64,000 nucleotides of DNA, from NCBI RefSeq assembly GCF_002947535.1, contig NZ_PUAP01000002.1, positions 124,001 to 188,000 on the forward strand, in the 5' to 3' direction. Within the stretch, counting starts at the first letter, position 1; each line of letters opens with the position of its first letter. Below are positions 34,252 to 42,862 of this stretch, piece after piece. A program made the position numbers and the translations under genes. Below the pieces are notes generated by a model. It was given only the letters and a program-made list of their open reading frames with translations. It had not been told where the DNA came from and did not search any database. This stretch comes from Enterococcus mundtii (lineage in GTDB: Bacteria; Bacillota; Bacilli; Lactobacillales; Enterococcaceae).

Positions 34252-35292
34252 CTATTTGGATTGTCCTTTTTCAGTATTGTGTTTCTTTTGAACAATCAAA
34301 TAGATGATAAAACCAAACAAAATAAGGATCAATATAATCACACCAATCATCCACCAATTGATACCAGAATCAATCGTTACGTCTTCTCGATTTAACTTGC
34401 GGGCTTCTTCGGCTTCAATCGTAAATTCACGCGTCCAGGACCATTCATTTTCTCCTGACTTTGCCGTTAGTTCTAACACGTAGTTACCGCTACGAAAACG
34501 ATCTCCTTCTAAAGAAATCGGAAAGTTAAAGTTTGAATTCGGCGCCATCTGCATCATTTCTTTCTCAGCCTTATAGAGCACCTCGTTCTCCCCTGCTCGT
34601 TTCACGGTAGCTTCCACCGCCAATTGATTGACAAAAGTGGGCGTAAAGTTTTGTAGCGTGGCACTGATCACATTGCGATAGTTCAATTGATCCGCAAACA
34701 CATCTAATAGTTCCAACTCCGGTTGCACCGAGTCTCGGGTATTACTGACGACCACACCGACCACATGGGCAAATTCATTCTTGATCGCGACCCCTTCTCC
34801 TTCTGGGGCTTCACTTTCTTCCTCTTCTTTTACCTCGGTGATTCGTAAACCGCCAGCTAAATACCCTTCAAAGGCGTCTTTAGGCATCTGTAAAGGAATG
34901 TCTATGACCTTTGTTTCTTTTCCTGCGAGTGTAATGACCTCCGAAGGAGTCATCAGCTCATCCAAGGAGTGGATCAAGTTCGGATCCGCTTCTTCGGCAT
35001 CTTTGCCATACTCGACATTCCCTAAAGTATTCGTATAAGCCGTATGTGGTGTCACCTGAACGTAAATTGGTTCTGAACTGGAATTGCCGACTTTCAGCTG
35101 CAAGATTTCTTTCTGTTTAGGAGCGAGTAACAGCTCGTAATAGCCTTTGCTTTCGTCTACTTGGCTTTCTGGGAAAATCGGAGTGACGTGTGTATTTAAG
35201 GCCGTCTCTTCAGCTTGGGCTGAAACGGGCAAGAAAAAGAAAAGCAATGCTAGAAGCAACAGCTCACTTTGGATTGATCGTTTGTGTCTCAT
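34252..35292 (-). CDS. WxL-interacting protein with DUF916 and DUF3324 domains (first copy)
   Basis: 346 residues with the same plan as the protein at 30497: signal peptide, DUF916, DUF3324, C-terminal membrane helix and a basic tail. The two genes are nearly identical from the signal-peptide cleavage region to the membrane helix, which marks a recent duplication. It is expected to bind the WxL domains of its neighbours at the cell surface. It lies 15 nt before the large WxL gene. Confidence 0.92.
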   Translation of the reverse strand: MRHKRSIQSELLLLALLFFFLPVSAQAEETALNTHVTPIFPESQVDESKGYYELLLAPKQKEILQLKVGNSSSEPIYVQVTPHTAYTNTLGNVEYGKDAEEADPNLIHSLDELMTPSEVITLAGKETKVIDIPLQMPKDAFEGYLAGGLRITEVKEEEESEAPEGEGVAIKNEFAHVVGVVVSNTRDSVQPELELLDVFADQLNYRNVISATLQNFTPTFVNQLAVEATVKRAGENEVLYKAEKEMMQMAPNSNFNFPISLEGDRFRSGNYVLELTAKSGENEWSWTREFTIEAEEARKLNREDVTIDSGINWWMIGVIILILILFGFIIYLIVQKKHNTEKGQSK

Positions 35293-35316
35293 TTGTCATA
35301 ATCCTTTCTAAAAAAA

Positions 35317-35344
35317 GCAACGCCACAGAAATCTGTAACGCTGC
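35317..35344 (-). repeat. Intercistronic hairpin between the small WxL gene and the DUF916 gene
   Basis: GCAACGCCACAGA pairs imperfectly with TCTGTAACGCTGC. A matching but weaker stretch occurs at 31550-31580 in the second tandem unit. Confidence 0.4.
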
Positions 35345-35377
35345 CAGTGACTAATGGAACATGGAAATGGTTACTTC

Positions 35378-36205
35378 TTAAACCACATCAGGTGCTTCAT
35401 TATCAGGTGTTAGTTCTAATTCCCATGTCAATGTAGAGGTATACGTTACTGCATCTTTGGCAGTCGAGCCAGGAACAAACAGTTGGATTGCCTCATTTTC
35501 TACAACATCTACCCCATCTTCTACTTGTTTTGCGATCGCGTCATGGTCTCCCCAAACAGTAGTCGAAGTTCCACTCCCTTTTTTAGCCGCTGCAGTCATA
35601 ATTGGCACTGAATCATTGTTTGGAATCAATTCTAACCCGCTTGAGTGAATAGTAGGCGCCTGATTTTCATCGTTAACACTGTAAAGAAGGGCCGGATCGA
35701 ATAACGTGATTTTTGCGCCTTTTAATACCTTGTTTAATGTATCCGTAGGAGCTTGGAATTCTGTTAAACTTACACTTAATTCCCATCCTTCATTAGTACC
35801 GCGGGTGTCTTGGACTTGTGCCAAACTTACATAAGGAACTTTATTTTCTTCACCTGCCGTTCCTGTTTTTTGTTGTCTTTCAGCGACCATATTGTAATGC
35901 TCATCTGTAGTTGAAATAATTTGTGAACCGAAGTTCATTGTTGGCACAGTTGCGATTGTTAAAGGTCCTTTGTTTTGCCCATCAGGACCAGTGACTGGCG
36001 GAATAGTTACCTCAGGGCCATCCGGTCCAGGATCAACGACTGTGTCATCATTTCCTGGCGTGAAGGTGATTTGACCCTCAGTGGTTGTTTTGCGAACTTC
36101 TTGTGTTTCCTTCTCTTGATCAGTTTCTTCGGCGAAGGCTTGTACGCCTCCGGCAAAAATTGTTGTTGATAATGCAGCTACAGTTGCTAAACGGATAAAT
36201 TTCAT
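35378..36205 (-). CDS. Small WxL-domain surface protein
   Basis: 275 residues. Signal peptide (to about residue 25, FAEETD), a Pro/Gly-rich linker (PGPDGPEVTIPPV) and one WxL domain that fills the rest, with GWELSVS and LTWELEL motifs. It is expected to sit on peptidoglycan and bind the DUF916 protein encoded next. TAGGAAT upstream is a modest ribosome site. Its decayed sister lies at 31617. Confidence 0.9.
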   Translation of the reverse strand: MKFIRLATVAALSTTIFAGGVQAFAEETDQEKETQEVRKTTTEGQITFTPGNDDTVVDPGPDGPEVTIPPVTGPDGQNKGPLTIATVPTMNFGSQIISTTDEHYNMVAERQQKTGTAGEENKVPYVSLAQVQDTRGTNEGWELSVSLTEFQAPTDTLNKVLKGAKITLFDPALLYSVNDENQAPTIHSSGLELIPNNDSVPIMTAAAKKGSGTSTTVWGDHDAIAKQVEDGVDVVENEAIQLFVPGSTAKDAVTYTSTLTWELELTPDNEAPDVV

Positions 36206-36221
36206 TCTTAAATTCCTACTT

Positions 36222-36536
36222 TCATTTAATTGTTTTTTGTGTTGCTTTTCTTCTTTTGTACCCCAAAACTAATAAAACGCCACCCACTAAGAAACTGCCG
36301 ATCCGTAGTCCAAGTGTGCTACCAATCATATTGGTTTTCGGCAAAGTACCGTCTGGCTTTTGTGGGCTGGTGCTAGGTGGTGGGTCTGGCGGACCGATTG
36401 GTTCATAGGCCCCGGTAAATCCAATCGATCCTTCTGACTCAACGGATTGGACCTGTGTACCATAAACCAGCAACGGAAACTGCATCGCTATTATCAGGAA
36501 ACATAGAGCGATTATTTGGCCGACCGTTTTTCGCAT
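36222..36536 (-). CDS. Small sortase-type surface protein with an LPKTN motif (CscD-like)
   Basis: About 104 residues. Signal peptide, a Pro-rich middle (PPDPPPSTSPQKPDG), then LPKTN in place of LPXTG, a hydrophobic segment and a basic tail (YKRRKATQK). It matches the small anchored protein that opens many WxL/Csc clusters. The fifth residue, Asn instead of Gly, may reduce or change sortase recognition. Start ATG 36534-36536 behind GGAGGAGGG. First gene of the WxL operon. Confidence 0.82.
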   Translation of the reverse strand: MRKTVGQIIALCFLIIAMQFPLLVYGTQVQSVESEGSIGFTGAYEPIGPPDPPPSTSPQKPDGTLPKTNMIGSTLGLRIGSFLVGGVLLVLGYKRRKATQKTIK

Positions 36537-36592
36537 ATTCCCTCCTCCTTTAATGTTCTTCTCAAAACTCATCGTTTTTAAGGAAACAAAAA

Positions 36593-36619
36593 AAGACATT
36601 CGATAGAATCAAATGTCTT
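36593..36619 (-). terminator. Terminator or attenuator just before the WxL operon
   Basis: AAGACATT pairs with AATGTCTT, extended by GAT/ATC. On the minus strand it is followed by TTTTTTTG. It lies 57 nt upstream of the first WxL-operon gene, where it could attenuate the operon or end an upstream transcript. Confidence 0.65.
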
Positions 36620-36974
36620 AAAAAAAAGTTATTAAATTAGTCTTTCTATTTCAGAATATAGATAACGAATATAAATTCTGAAAAACGATGGTTTTCGATA
36701 CAAATCATTAAACAAAATAAGGATCAACTTGAAGCCTCATTTGCATCTCTTATATTACAAGATCCTATATAAATTGAATAATCGAAATTTTCATGTCGAT
36801 GTGCAAATTTAGAATAATGAGCAAGAAAAATAAATTATTTAAAAATAATCTTACTAAAGAGATAAGAGTTTTCGGATTTCCTAGATAGTCGATTGAGTCA
36901 AGTAAATTAGGAAAAAATAAGGATCAGAAACTGTTAAGTTTCTGACCCTATGAAAGAATTATGATTCTACAATA

Positions 36975-37645
36975 TCTAGTGTTGATGGAAAACAATTTTG
37001 TTTTCTGCTAACACTATTTTTTGTAAAAAAAGACAGAAAAAGAGATATCCAAATTGATAGAATTAAGTCGACTAAAACAAACTCATCAAGAAAGAATACC
37101 TCCATGGACTAGCATATTAAAAAATTACTCGATTTAACAGATAAAAATATCATTTCCCCACAAATTAGCTTTCTGAAAAGAAAGAAGGAGGCATTATCTT
37201 CTACGTGATTCAATTATTATCGAACCATTCACGTAAAACGATCTTAAAACTAAAAAAATCGATTTCTATGTAAAGAGTGTGGCGCAACTTTCCCGGCTTA
37301 AAAAAAAAATCATGGTAGAATTAGCATCCAATGACTGAAAAAGCTATCGTCAATAAATTACTATGCTATGATTCCACATTGAGGTTAGCTTATAACACTT
37401 ATTCACTCCTTCTCTATCACCCAAAAAAGATACAATCTACTTTTTCCGAACTGGTGAATACCTTAGACACACTGATTTCTGAGTGCTTTCGTAAGAAACT
37501 CACTTTCTTAAATAAATATAGAAAAGGAATCAAAAATGCTTTCCAAACACCTTATAGTTATCCTAATTTCCTTCATTCTCGTAACCGTATTTTCTTGGTA
37601 CAGAGCTTGATTTTCCAAAATCCATCCAAAACAAAAAAGAATTGA
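36975..37645 (+). mobile_element. Remnant of an ISL3-family transposase (copy 2)
   Basis: Broken pieces of an ISL3 transposase: zinc-finger-like KKSIFYVKSV / CGATFPA near 37250-37300, and a C-terminal piece at about 37380-37600 reading LAYNTYSLLLYHPKK, FLNKYRKGIKNAF and TPYSYPN, which corresponds to the family's conserved NAF-PYSNG region. Several frameshifts separate them. The left end shares TATCTAGTGTTGATGGA with the region before copy 1. Confidence 0.65.
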
Positions 37646-38320
37646 TCGAAGCGTATTCCTGCTTCGATTGCTTCACGATGAAATTCTTTCAATTTGAACT
37701 CACCAACACTACTTGTCGAAGTACCTTTTTTAATTCAGTTACTACAACAATATCATCTTCACGAATAAATTCTATCATTTCTTGGAATGTTACTTGATTT
37801 GTATCTTATCTAGTTAACTTAGCAGTAAAAAATTTTATTACACTCAGATAAAATCTCTAATTACCGATCTAAATTTTGATCCAGACTATTTACGCTTTCT
37901 TTCAAATCAACCTGTCCCTATCGAACAAATCAATTAGTGGAAAATAAATTTATATTTTAAAACTCTGCCATCTATCTCTCGAAAAAAAGCGGCACTAGAA
38001 GTAAAGAAAATATAGCTTGGAGCGTAATATTAGGTTTCTTTAGGATAAGCTACTGATCTAAGCTATATTCTATAATTTAGACAAAAAAAGATTGCGCTTT
38101 CATATTAGATTGATACAATAAGTTAAAGGGTCGTATGATTTTTACAAACAAGCTTTAACCCTATCGTCTCCTAGTATAAATCTTTAGACAGACTAAATAA
38201 TTTTCAAAATTCTTGTGAATAGCTTATTGTTGAAATGTTTTTTTACATGATGACAAGCTACTCTATTATTACATAGTAACAAATAATTTATCCGTATTCC
38301 TAGTCTTGGAGCCAATATAA
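37646..38320. other. Gene-poor stretch after the ISL3 remnant
   Basis: No gene recognised. ATCGAAGC / GCTTCGAT at 37645-37668 forms a small hairpin close to where the remnant ends, possibly an old element end or terminator. Confidence 0.4.
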
Positions 38321-38373
38321 CGAGAATCCGCTCTCGTTTTCACTACTATATGACTCGAATAGCGGAGCGAGTC
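38321..38373 (+). promoter_or_regulatory. Two small hairpins in the leader of the ABC transporter operon
   Basis: CGAGA pairs with TCTCG and is followed by TTTT (38321-38340). Then GACTCG pairs with CGAGTC (38352-38373), ending just before the ribosome site GGAGG. The arms of the two hairpins are related, so alternative pairing is possible. An attenuator is a possible reading. Confidence 0.4.
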
Positions 38374-38388
38374 GAAACGGAGGCTTTT

Positions 38389-39063
38389 ATGTCGGTTTTT
38401 ATTGAGAATATGACTATAAAAAGAGGAAAGAAAAAAATAATTGATGATCTAGATTTATCGATTGTGGGTGGCGAAATAGTCGCATTAGTTGCTCCAAATG
38501 GTACCGGTAAGACAACTTTATTGAACGGAATAGCACACTTATTCCCCTCTACATATAGAAAACTAGAAATCAATAGCTTTTCTCCCCATTCACTAAACTT
38601 TAAACGTTCATTTTTTTATTTAGAGAGTTCAAATAATTTGTTTGGGCATTTAAACATTTTAGATCACTTATTATTGATTAAGAAAAATTGGCAGAGCAAA
38701 ATTGCTGTAGATGAAGTAATCAATATTTTAAAAATACATAAATATCAAACTCTTCCTATAAAAAAATTATCATTAGGTATGAAACAACATGCATTGTTAG
38801 CAACGTATTTAATTAGTGATGCACCAGTCTTATTATTTGATGAACCTCTAAATGGTTTAGATCCCGGGAGTATAGAAATCACGAATGCAATCATTCGAAA
38901 TTTAGCTTACAAAAAGAAAATTATTCTTTTTTCCTCCCATGATATTGCTAATATTCAAGCAATCTGTAATAGAGTCGTCTTTTTAAAAAATGGAAAAATA
39001 GAAAAAGATACGAAAAATATGGATGATATATTGGCGCTCTATAAACAATTATACGGGGGATAA
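38389..39063 (+). CDS. ABC transporter ATPase
   Basis: About 224 residues: a single ABC domain with Walker A APNGTGKTT, a variant signature LSLGMKQ, Walker B VLLFDEPLNGLDPG and the switch histidine in FSSHD. Works with the membrane protein encoded 3 nt downstream. The ATG at 38389 has GGAGG 6 nt upstream; an in-frame ATG 39 nt earlier lies in a hairpin. Similar small ABC pairs serve in peptide or bacteriocin immunity and in lipid export; nothing here fixes the substrate. Confidence 0.85.
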   Translation: MSVFIENMTIKRGKKKIIDDLDLSIVGGEIVALVAPNGTGKTTLLNGIAHLFPSTYRKLEINSFSPHSLNFKRSFFYLESSNNLFGHLNILDHLLLIKKNWQSKIAVDEVINILKIHKYQTLPIKKLSLGMKQHALLATYLISDAPVLLFDEPLNGLDPGSIEITNAIIRNLAYKKKIILFSSHDIANIQAICNRVVFLKNGKIEKDTKNMDDILALYKQLYGG

Positions 39064-39066
39064 AAA

Positions 39067-40191
39067 ATGAATTTACTTAAATTTGAATGTATAAACCTAA
39101 TAAAAAATAAGATAAATTACTTACCATTTATAGTTCTAACACTCTTATTGTTGATCCCTGTATTTTTTCATAGGGAAAGTCCTTGGAGTGAGATTGATGA
39201 ACTAAAAGCTAATCAATTTACTAATGAGCAGACGATTAATGCGATAAAAAATGATGATACAGCATTCGCAACTATAGAAGATCTAAAAGTTGCAAATAAA
39301 AATATTGAGGCAGTAATATCAGCAATACAGTCGCAAGACTCAAATAAGATTGTCGAAAGCAAATATATTTTTGAAAAAAAGAATTTGGAAGACATGTTAT
39401 CCGGCAAATTAGTTGGGATACCTATTATTGAACAAAAAAAAATTGTTGCTAAATTAAAATATTTACATAAAAATAATTATCCCCTGATTCCTTTAGAAAG
39501 TACGAAGGTACTTCCTTTAGCAAATTATTATGAACTTATTTTTTCTGGCGCTATTCCTAGTATCTTGTTTCTCGCTATTTCAGCCATTCTTGCTGCAACA
39601 ATCACTTCGTATGAGAAAAGGAAGCAATACATTGTTTTAATAAATATAATTCCCAAAAGACTAGTTTCCAAAAATATAGTTCGCTTTTTTTCTTACTTTC
39701 TATTTTCTTCGTTAAGTGTTCTTTTACCTTTAGTATTGGTCTCTTTGATTGTTGCTATAAAAAATGGTATAGGCAACTTTAACTACCCAATCGCAACAAT
39801 CATTAATAATGATGTAACCATACTTCCACTATCCACCTTTTTCTTTCAAACTATCATTTTTATTATCCTATGGATTTTACTTTTGCTTTTAATTAGTTTC
39901 TTTTTATCTATATTCACGGGTAATTATTTGGTTAATGTAGGTAGTATTTTACTTTTGCTTTTCATGACGAATTATAATATTTCATCAGGAGAACACAATG
40001 ATAATAGTTTACTACAATATCTCCCAACGTCTTATGTTGATTTTCAACAAGTAATTTTAGGTGGCACAGGATTTGAACCTTTAAAATCATCTAATATTAC
40101 TTTCATCAATGGGATTGGTACTCTCGTGACTGTTAACATATTTCTGATACTAATCACGAATTTCGTTTTAGTTAGAAAAAAACGCTATTGA
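39067..40191 (+). CDS. ABC-2 type transporter permease
   Basis: 374 residues. One N-terminal membrane helix (about 18-36), then an extracellular soluble stretch of about 125 residues (rich in Lys, Asp and Glu) and five or so further helices. This is the layout of ABC-2 exporters with a large outer loop after helix 1, as in the lantibiotic-immunity and bacitracin-type families. Unusually Lys- and Ile-rich, AT-rich codon use sets it and the ATPase apart from the flanking surface genes and hints at separate acquisition. Confidence 0.75.
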   Translation: MNLLKFECINLIKNKINYLPFIVLTLLLLIPVFFHRESPWSEIDELKANQFTNEQTINAIKNDDTAFATIEDLKVANKNIEAVISAIQSQDSNKIVESKYIFEKKNLEDMLSGKLVGIPIIEQKKIVAKLKYLHKNNYPLIPLESTKVLPLANYYELIFSGAIPSILFLAISAILAATITSYEKRKQYIVLINIIPKRLVSKNIVRFFSYFLFSSLSVLLPLVLVSLIVAIKNGIGNFNYPIATIINNDVTILPLSTFFFQTIIFIILWILLLLLISFFLSIFTGNYLVNVGSILLLLFMTNYNISSGEHNDNSLLQYLPTSYVDFQQVILGGTGFEPLKSSNITFINGIGTLVTVNIFLILITNFVLVRKKRY

Positions 40192-40710
40192 AACACAGAC
40201 ACTTCATAAAAATAGAATTTGTTAATCTTATTTTGAGATAGTAGAGAGATATGTAATACATAAATAAGTGCTTATTTAAGAACTGAACTTTTAAAATGAC
40301 CATTTATGGCATCTCCGTAATAATTCATTCTCAACGAATTTCAAACCGGAACTACATGGACGAGACCTAGTCGTCTGCCCTGTGCTATTTGCATAGGTGT
40401 TTTAGCTTGTCACAATTATAAATTTATTGATTTTACCTAAGAAAGAAACCTCTTTTTTAGACAAAGATATCGATAACTTTCATTCAAGTAAACGGGAACA
40501 ATAAATATTGTTTTTTTATTGTCCATCATTTTTATGTTTTTTCCTATGTAGAAAGTAGGATGCTATTGTTGGAGCCATTGCATCCTACTTTCACACTCAA
40601 TTATTCATGATTTACATATTGCTAGATTTGTTCTATTTTTTATCTATTTGTCTAAAAGCAACCTCCCCTAGATACTTTTAGTGTGGGTGATGGTTATTAA
40701 CTAGTTTATG
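40192..40710. other. Gap between the ABC permease gene and cassette B
   Basis: No gene. It contains a 12-bp perfect hairpin, AAAGTAGGATGC / GCATCCTACTTT (40552-40591), which probably ends the cassette B transcript, although its T run is short. Confidence 0.55.
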
Positions 40711-41307
40711 TTACGGACTTGGCACAACTGCTTGGAATTGTAACACCATATCAAACGTCGGAACGATCACATCTGACGTATTTGTATTTGGAATAGCAGT
40801 CCCCACAAAATTAAAGTTTCCTACTGGATTCGTTCCACCTTCTGCAGCATTTCTTGTCAGTGACATAAATGATGCTGAATTGTTGAGTGGTGAACCAGTT
40901 GCTACAATTGGTACTATACTAGATGCTCCACCCACGTCTACTGATAAAGTCAAAGAATCTAAACTTTGGAACTCCACAGGATTTGCTAATTCAGTAACAT
41001 TGATATTTACATCCCACGCTGAATTATTTGTAACAGTATAGCTTGGTGATTCAATATCAGTATGCCCAGATGCACCAGTTGTAAAAAAGACCGCTGATGT
41101 TGGCACTGTTACGTTGATCATTTCATCTGGATTTGTCGGTGGATTGACACCAGGATCGACGGTATTATCTAAACCAACCCGTCCTGTAACTGGAATATTC
41201 CCGTCTGCCTGTCCATTGAATGTAGTGGCTGCGACAGAAGCAGCACCTGCACCTAATAACGTTCCCATCATTGCAACTGTTCCGAATAATTTAGTATATG
41301 TCTTCAT
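40711..41307 (-). CDS. Small secreted surface protein with a WxL-like domain (cassette B)
   Basis: 198 residues. The signal peptide and the first 60 or so mature residues are almost identical to the cassette A protein at 13291, whereas the middle differs (LSVDVGGASSIVPIV against LAVVGQNTTIPIV). The end is again identical (TSDVIVPTFDMVLQFQ). Same domain as the C-terminus of the BspA-type protein at 42863. ATG start behind GGAGAG. Function unknown. Confidence 0.75.
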   Translation of the reverse strand: MKTYTKLFGTVAMMGTLLGAGAASVAATTFNGQADGNIPVTGRVGLDNTVDPGVNPPTNPDEMINVTVPTSAVFFTTGASGHTDIESPSYTVTNNSAWDVNINVTELANPVEFQSLDSLTLSVDVGGASSIVPIVATGSPLNNSASFMSLTRNAAEGGTNPVGNFNFVGTAIPNTNTSDVIVPTFDMVLQFQAVVPSP

Positions 41308-41349
41308 TAAAATTTCTCTCCTTATGTTCTTTTTTTATTTGCAAACAAG

Positions 41350-41629
41350 AAATCATCGTTCGCATCATGTAACAGCTGCTACCAGTTTATACAGTTTTTC
41401 CCTAATCTTTGAACTTGTTTTATCAACTTGATTAAAGTGATTTTATCTTGATCAACCGCCATTAAGATATGATATTTATAGTGGATATAGACTTATGATG
41501 TTGATCAAAATAGACGGTGTGGTGACGCTACAAGTGGCTACTTCACTTGGTTTGTTACAAAATTACTTGGCTGGACGTAAACCATGCAATAAACTGGTAG
41601 AAGCTGCTAGATGATACGGACGATGATTT
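41350..41629 (-). ncRNA. Structured 5' leader RNA candidate before the small secreted protein (copy B)
   Basis: 41350-41376 pairs with 41603-41629 over 27 positions with two mismatches and two G-U wobbles in minus-strand RNA. The inner TTGATCAAC near 41448 pairs with GTTGATCAA near 41500, at the place of the inner stem of copy A. Primary sequence between the outer arms differs a good deal from copy A, but spacing and pairing are kept. The first C-A mismatch is at the same position in both copies. Confidence 0.65.
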
Positions 41630-41687
41630 CATATTTGTGTGCTAAATTCGTATCATTTTGTTGTATATAGATATAATTATTTTGTTC

Positions 41688-42083
41688 CTAAATGTACAGA
41701 ACATCTTTATCTTTACTCCTCTTTTTTGAAAAAATGAATTGGCTACTGAATAAGATTAAAAGGATTCCGGCTAGTTGTATCCATAAGTTGCCTTTGCTTC
41801 CAGTTTTCGGTAGGTTGGCAAATAAGCTCGGCTTACTTTGTGTGCGATTCGGTAATTTTGAGGTGTCTACGACTAAAACATCTCTATTATTTCCGCTTGT
41901 TCCATTATCTGCCCCTGCTTCACTACTTGTTCCCGAATCTGGTTCTTGGGGTGTGTGGGTACTTCCGATTTGCCCTTCCACACGCTTGAAGAATGATCGA
42001 TCTTCTGAAGCATGGACAAAGTAGCTAGAACCTGCTAAAAAGATAACTCCTGCAAACAATAGAAGTTGAGCCACTTTACGCAT
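41688..42083 (-). CDS. Small LPXTG-anchored surface protein (cassette B)
   Basis: 131 residues with a signal peptide, a Ser/Glu/Asp-rich middle, LPKTG near residue 91, a hydrophobic segment and a basic tail (KKRSKDKD). Paralogue of the protein at 14274; the segment SGNNRDVLVVDTSKLPNRTQ is unchanged between them, which suggests a functional site. It has a few extra C-terminal residues. GGAGG-type ribosome site. Confidence 0.85.
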   Translation of the reverse strand: MRKVAQLLLFAGVIFLAGSSYFVHASEDRSFFKRVEGQIGSTHTPQEPDSGTSSEAGADNGTSGNNRDVLVVDTSKLPNRTQSKPSLFANLPKTGSKGNLWIQLAGILLILFSSQFIFSKKRSKDKDVLYI

Positions 42084-42120
42084 TCAATTCCTCCTTTCTT
42101 TAGATAATCACTTGAACTAT

Positions 42121-42621
42121 TTAATTGTTGATAGTAATGGTAATCTCTGCTTCTGTGATTCCTTGGCGTTCATTCGTTTCTGGATCATAGATATTGATGC
42201 GAGCAACTGCTAGATATTCCCCTTTCTCAAGTGGCTTATCTAATTTTGCACCAATGATTTGCTGATTTGGATGAATGGCACCTGAAGAGTAAATGACCTC
42301 TTCTGTGTCTGCCAATGAGAGATCTACTGCGATTGGATAGACATTGGTTCCTGGATTCACAATCTCGATCGACCCTTCTGATTCCCCATTATCAAAAACA
42401 GCAAAAGGAGCAATTTGCAAGGTGAAGTAGTTGGCATCTGCAATCTCTTGCGCTCGTTCCGCAATTTCAATGTCGCTTGCATCTCTTAAACCTGGTAACA
42501 AGTCTGCACTGACTAACGGGACTGCTTCTTCTTTTCCATTTGAAACGTATAGTAAAATCCCTAACAGTCCGAAAAGAAGCAGTAAAAATGTCAGCCATCT
42601 TTTTTTTGTTTTATTTTCCAT
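42121..42621 (-). CDS. Membrane-anchored protein with an extracellular Ig-like domain (cassette B)
   Basis: 166 residues, the same length as the cassette A protein at 14690. The outside domain is nearly identical (LLPGLRDASDIE, ANYFTLQIAPFAVF, ARINIYDPETNERQG), while the N-terminal membrane helix has diverged. That pattern means selection acts on the external domain. Ends 37 nt before the LPXTG gene. Confidence 0.7.
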   Translation of the reverse strand: MENKTKKRWLTFLLLLFGLLGILLYVSNGKEEAVPLVSADLLPGLRDASDIEIAERAQEIADANYFTLQIAPFAVFDNGESEGSIEIVNPGTNVYPIAVDLSLADTEEVIYSSGAIHPNQQIIGAKLDKPLEKGEYLAVARINIYDPETNERQGITEAEITITINN

Positions 42622-42862
42622 CTATCTATACTCCATTTCTAAATAAGCGCTACCTGATTTCCACTATACTTTTTATCGAAAATCGATTCTCATAAGTTTT
42701 AGTTCTGCCCGAAAGTAGCCAATCCATTTATTGATTAATTTTTCACCCTCAGACTTCCACTATGAACAAGAAACCACTGGATCAATCGTTAACTTTATGT
42801 GCAATTTATAGATAAAAATTCTATCTCCCCGTGTATTAAAAATTTATCCATCTCTTGCCAGA

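Noticed and set aside
37331-37645. Open frame of 104 codons as a separate gene
   Set aside because: Its translation is the C-terminal piece of a broken ISL3 transposase.
38350-38388. Upstream start for the ABC ATPase gene
   Set aside because: The extra 13 codons lie in a hairpin, while ATG 38389 has a well-placed GGAGG.
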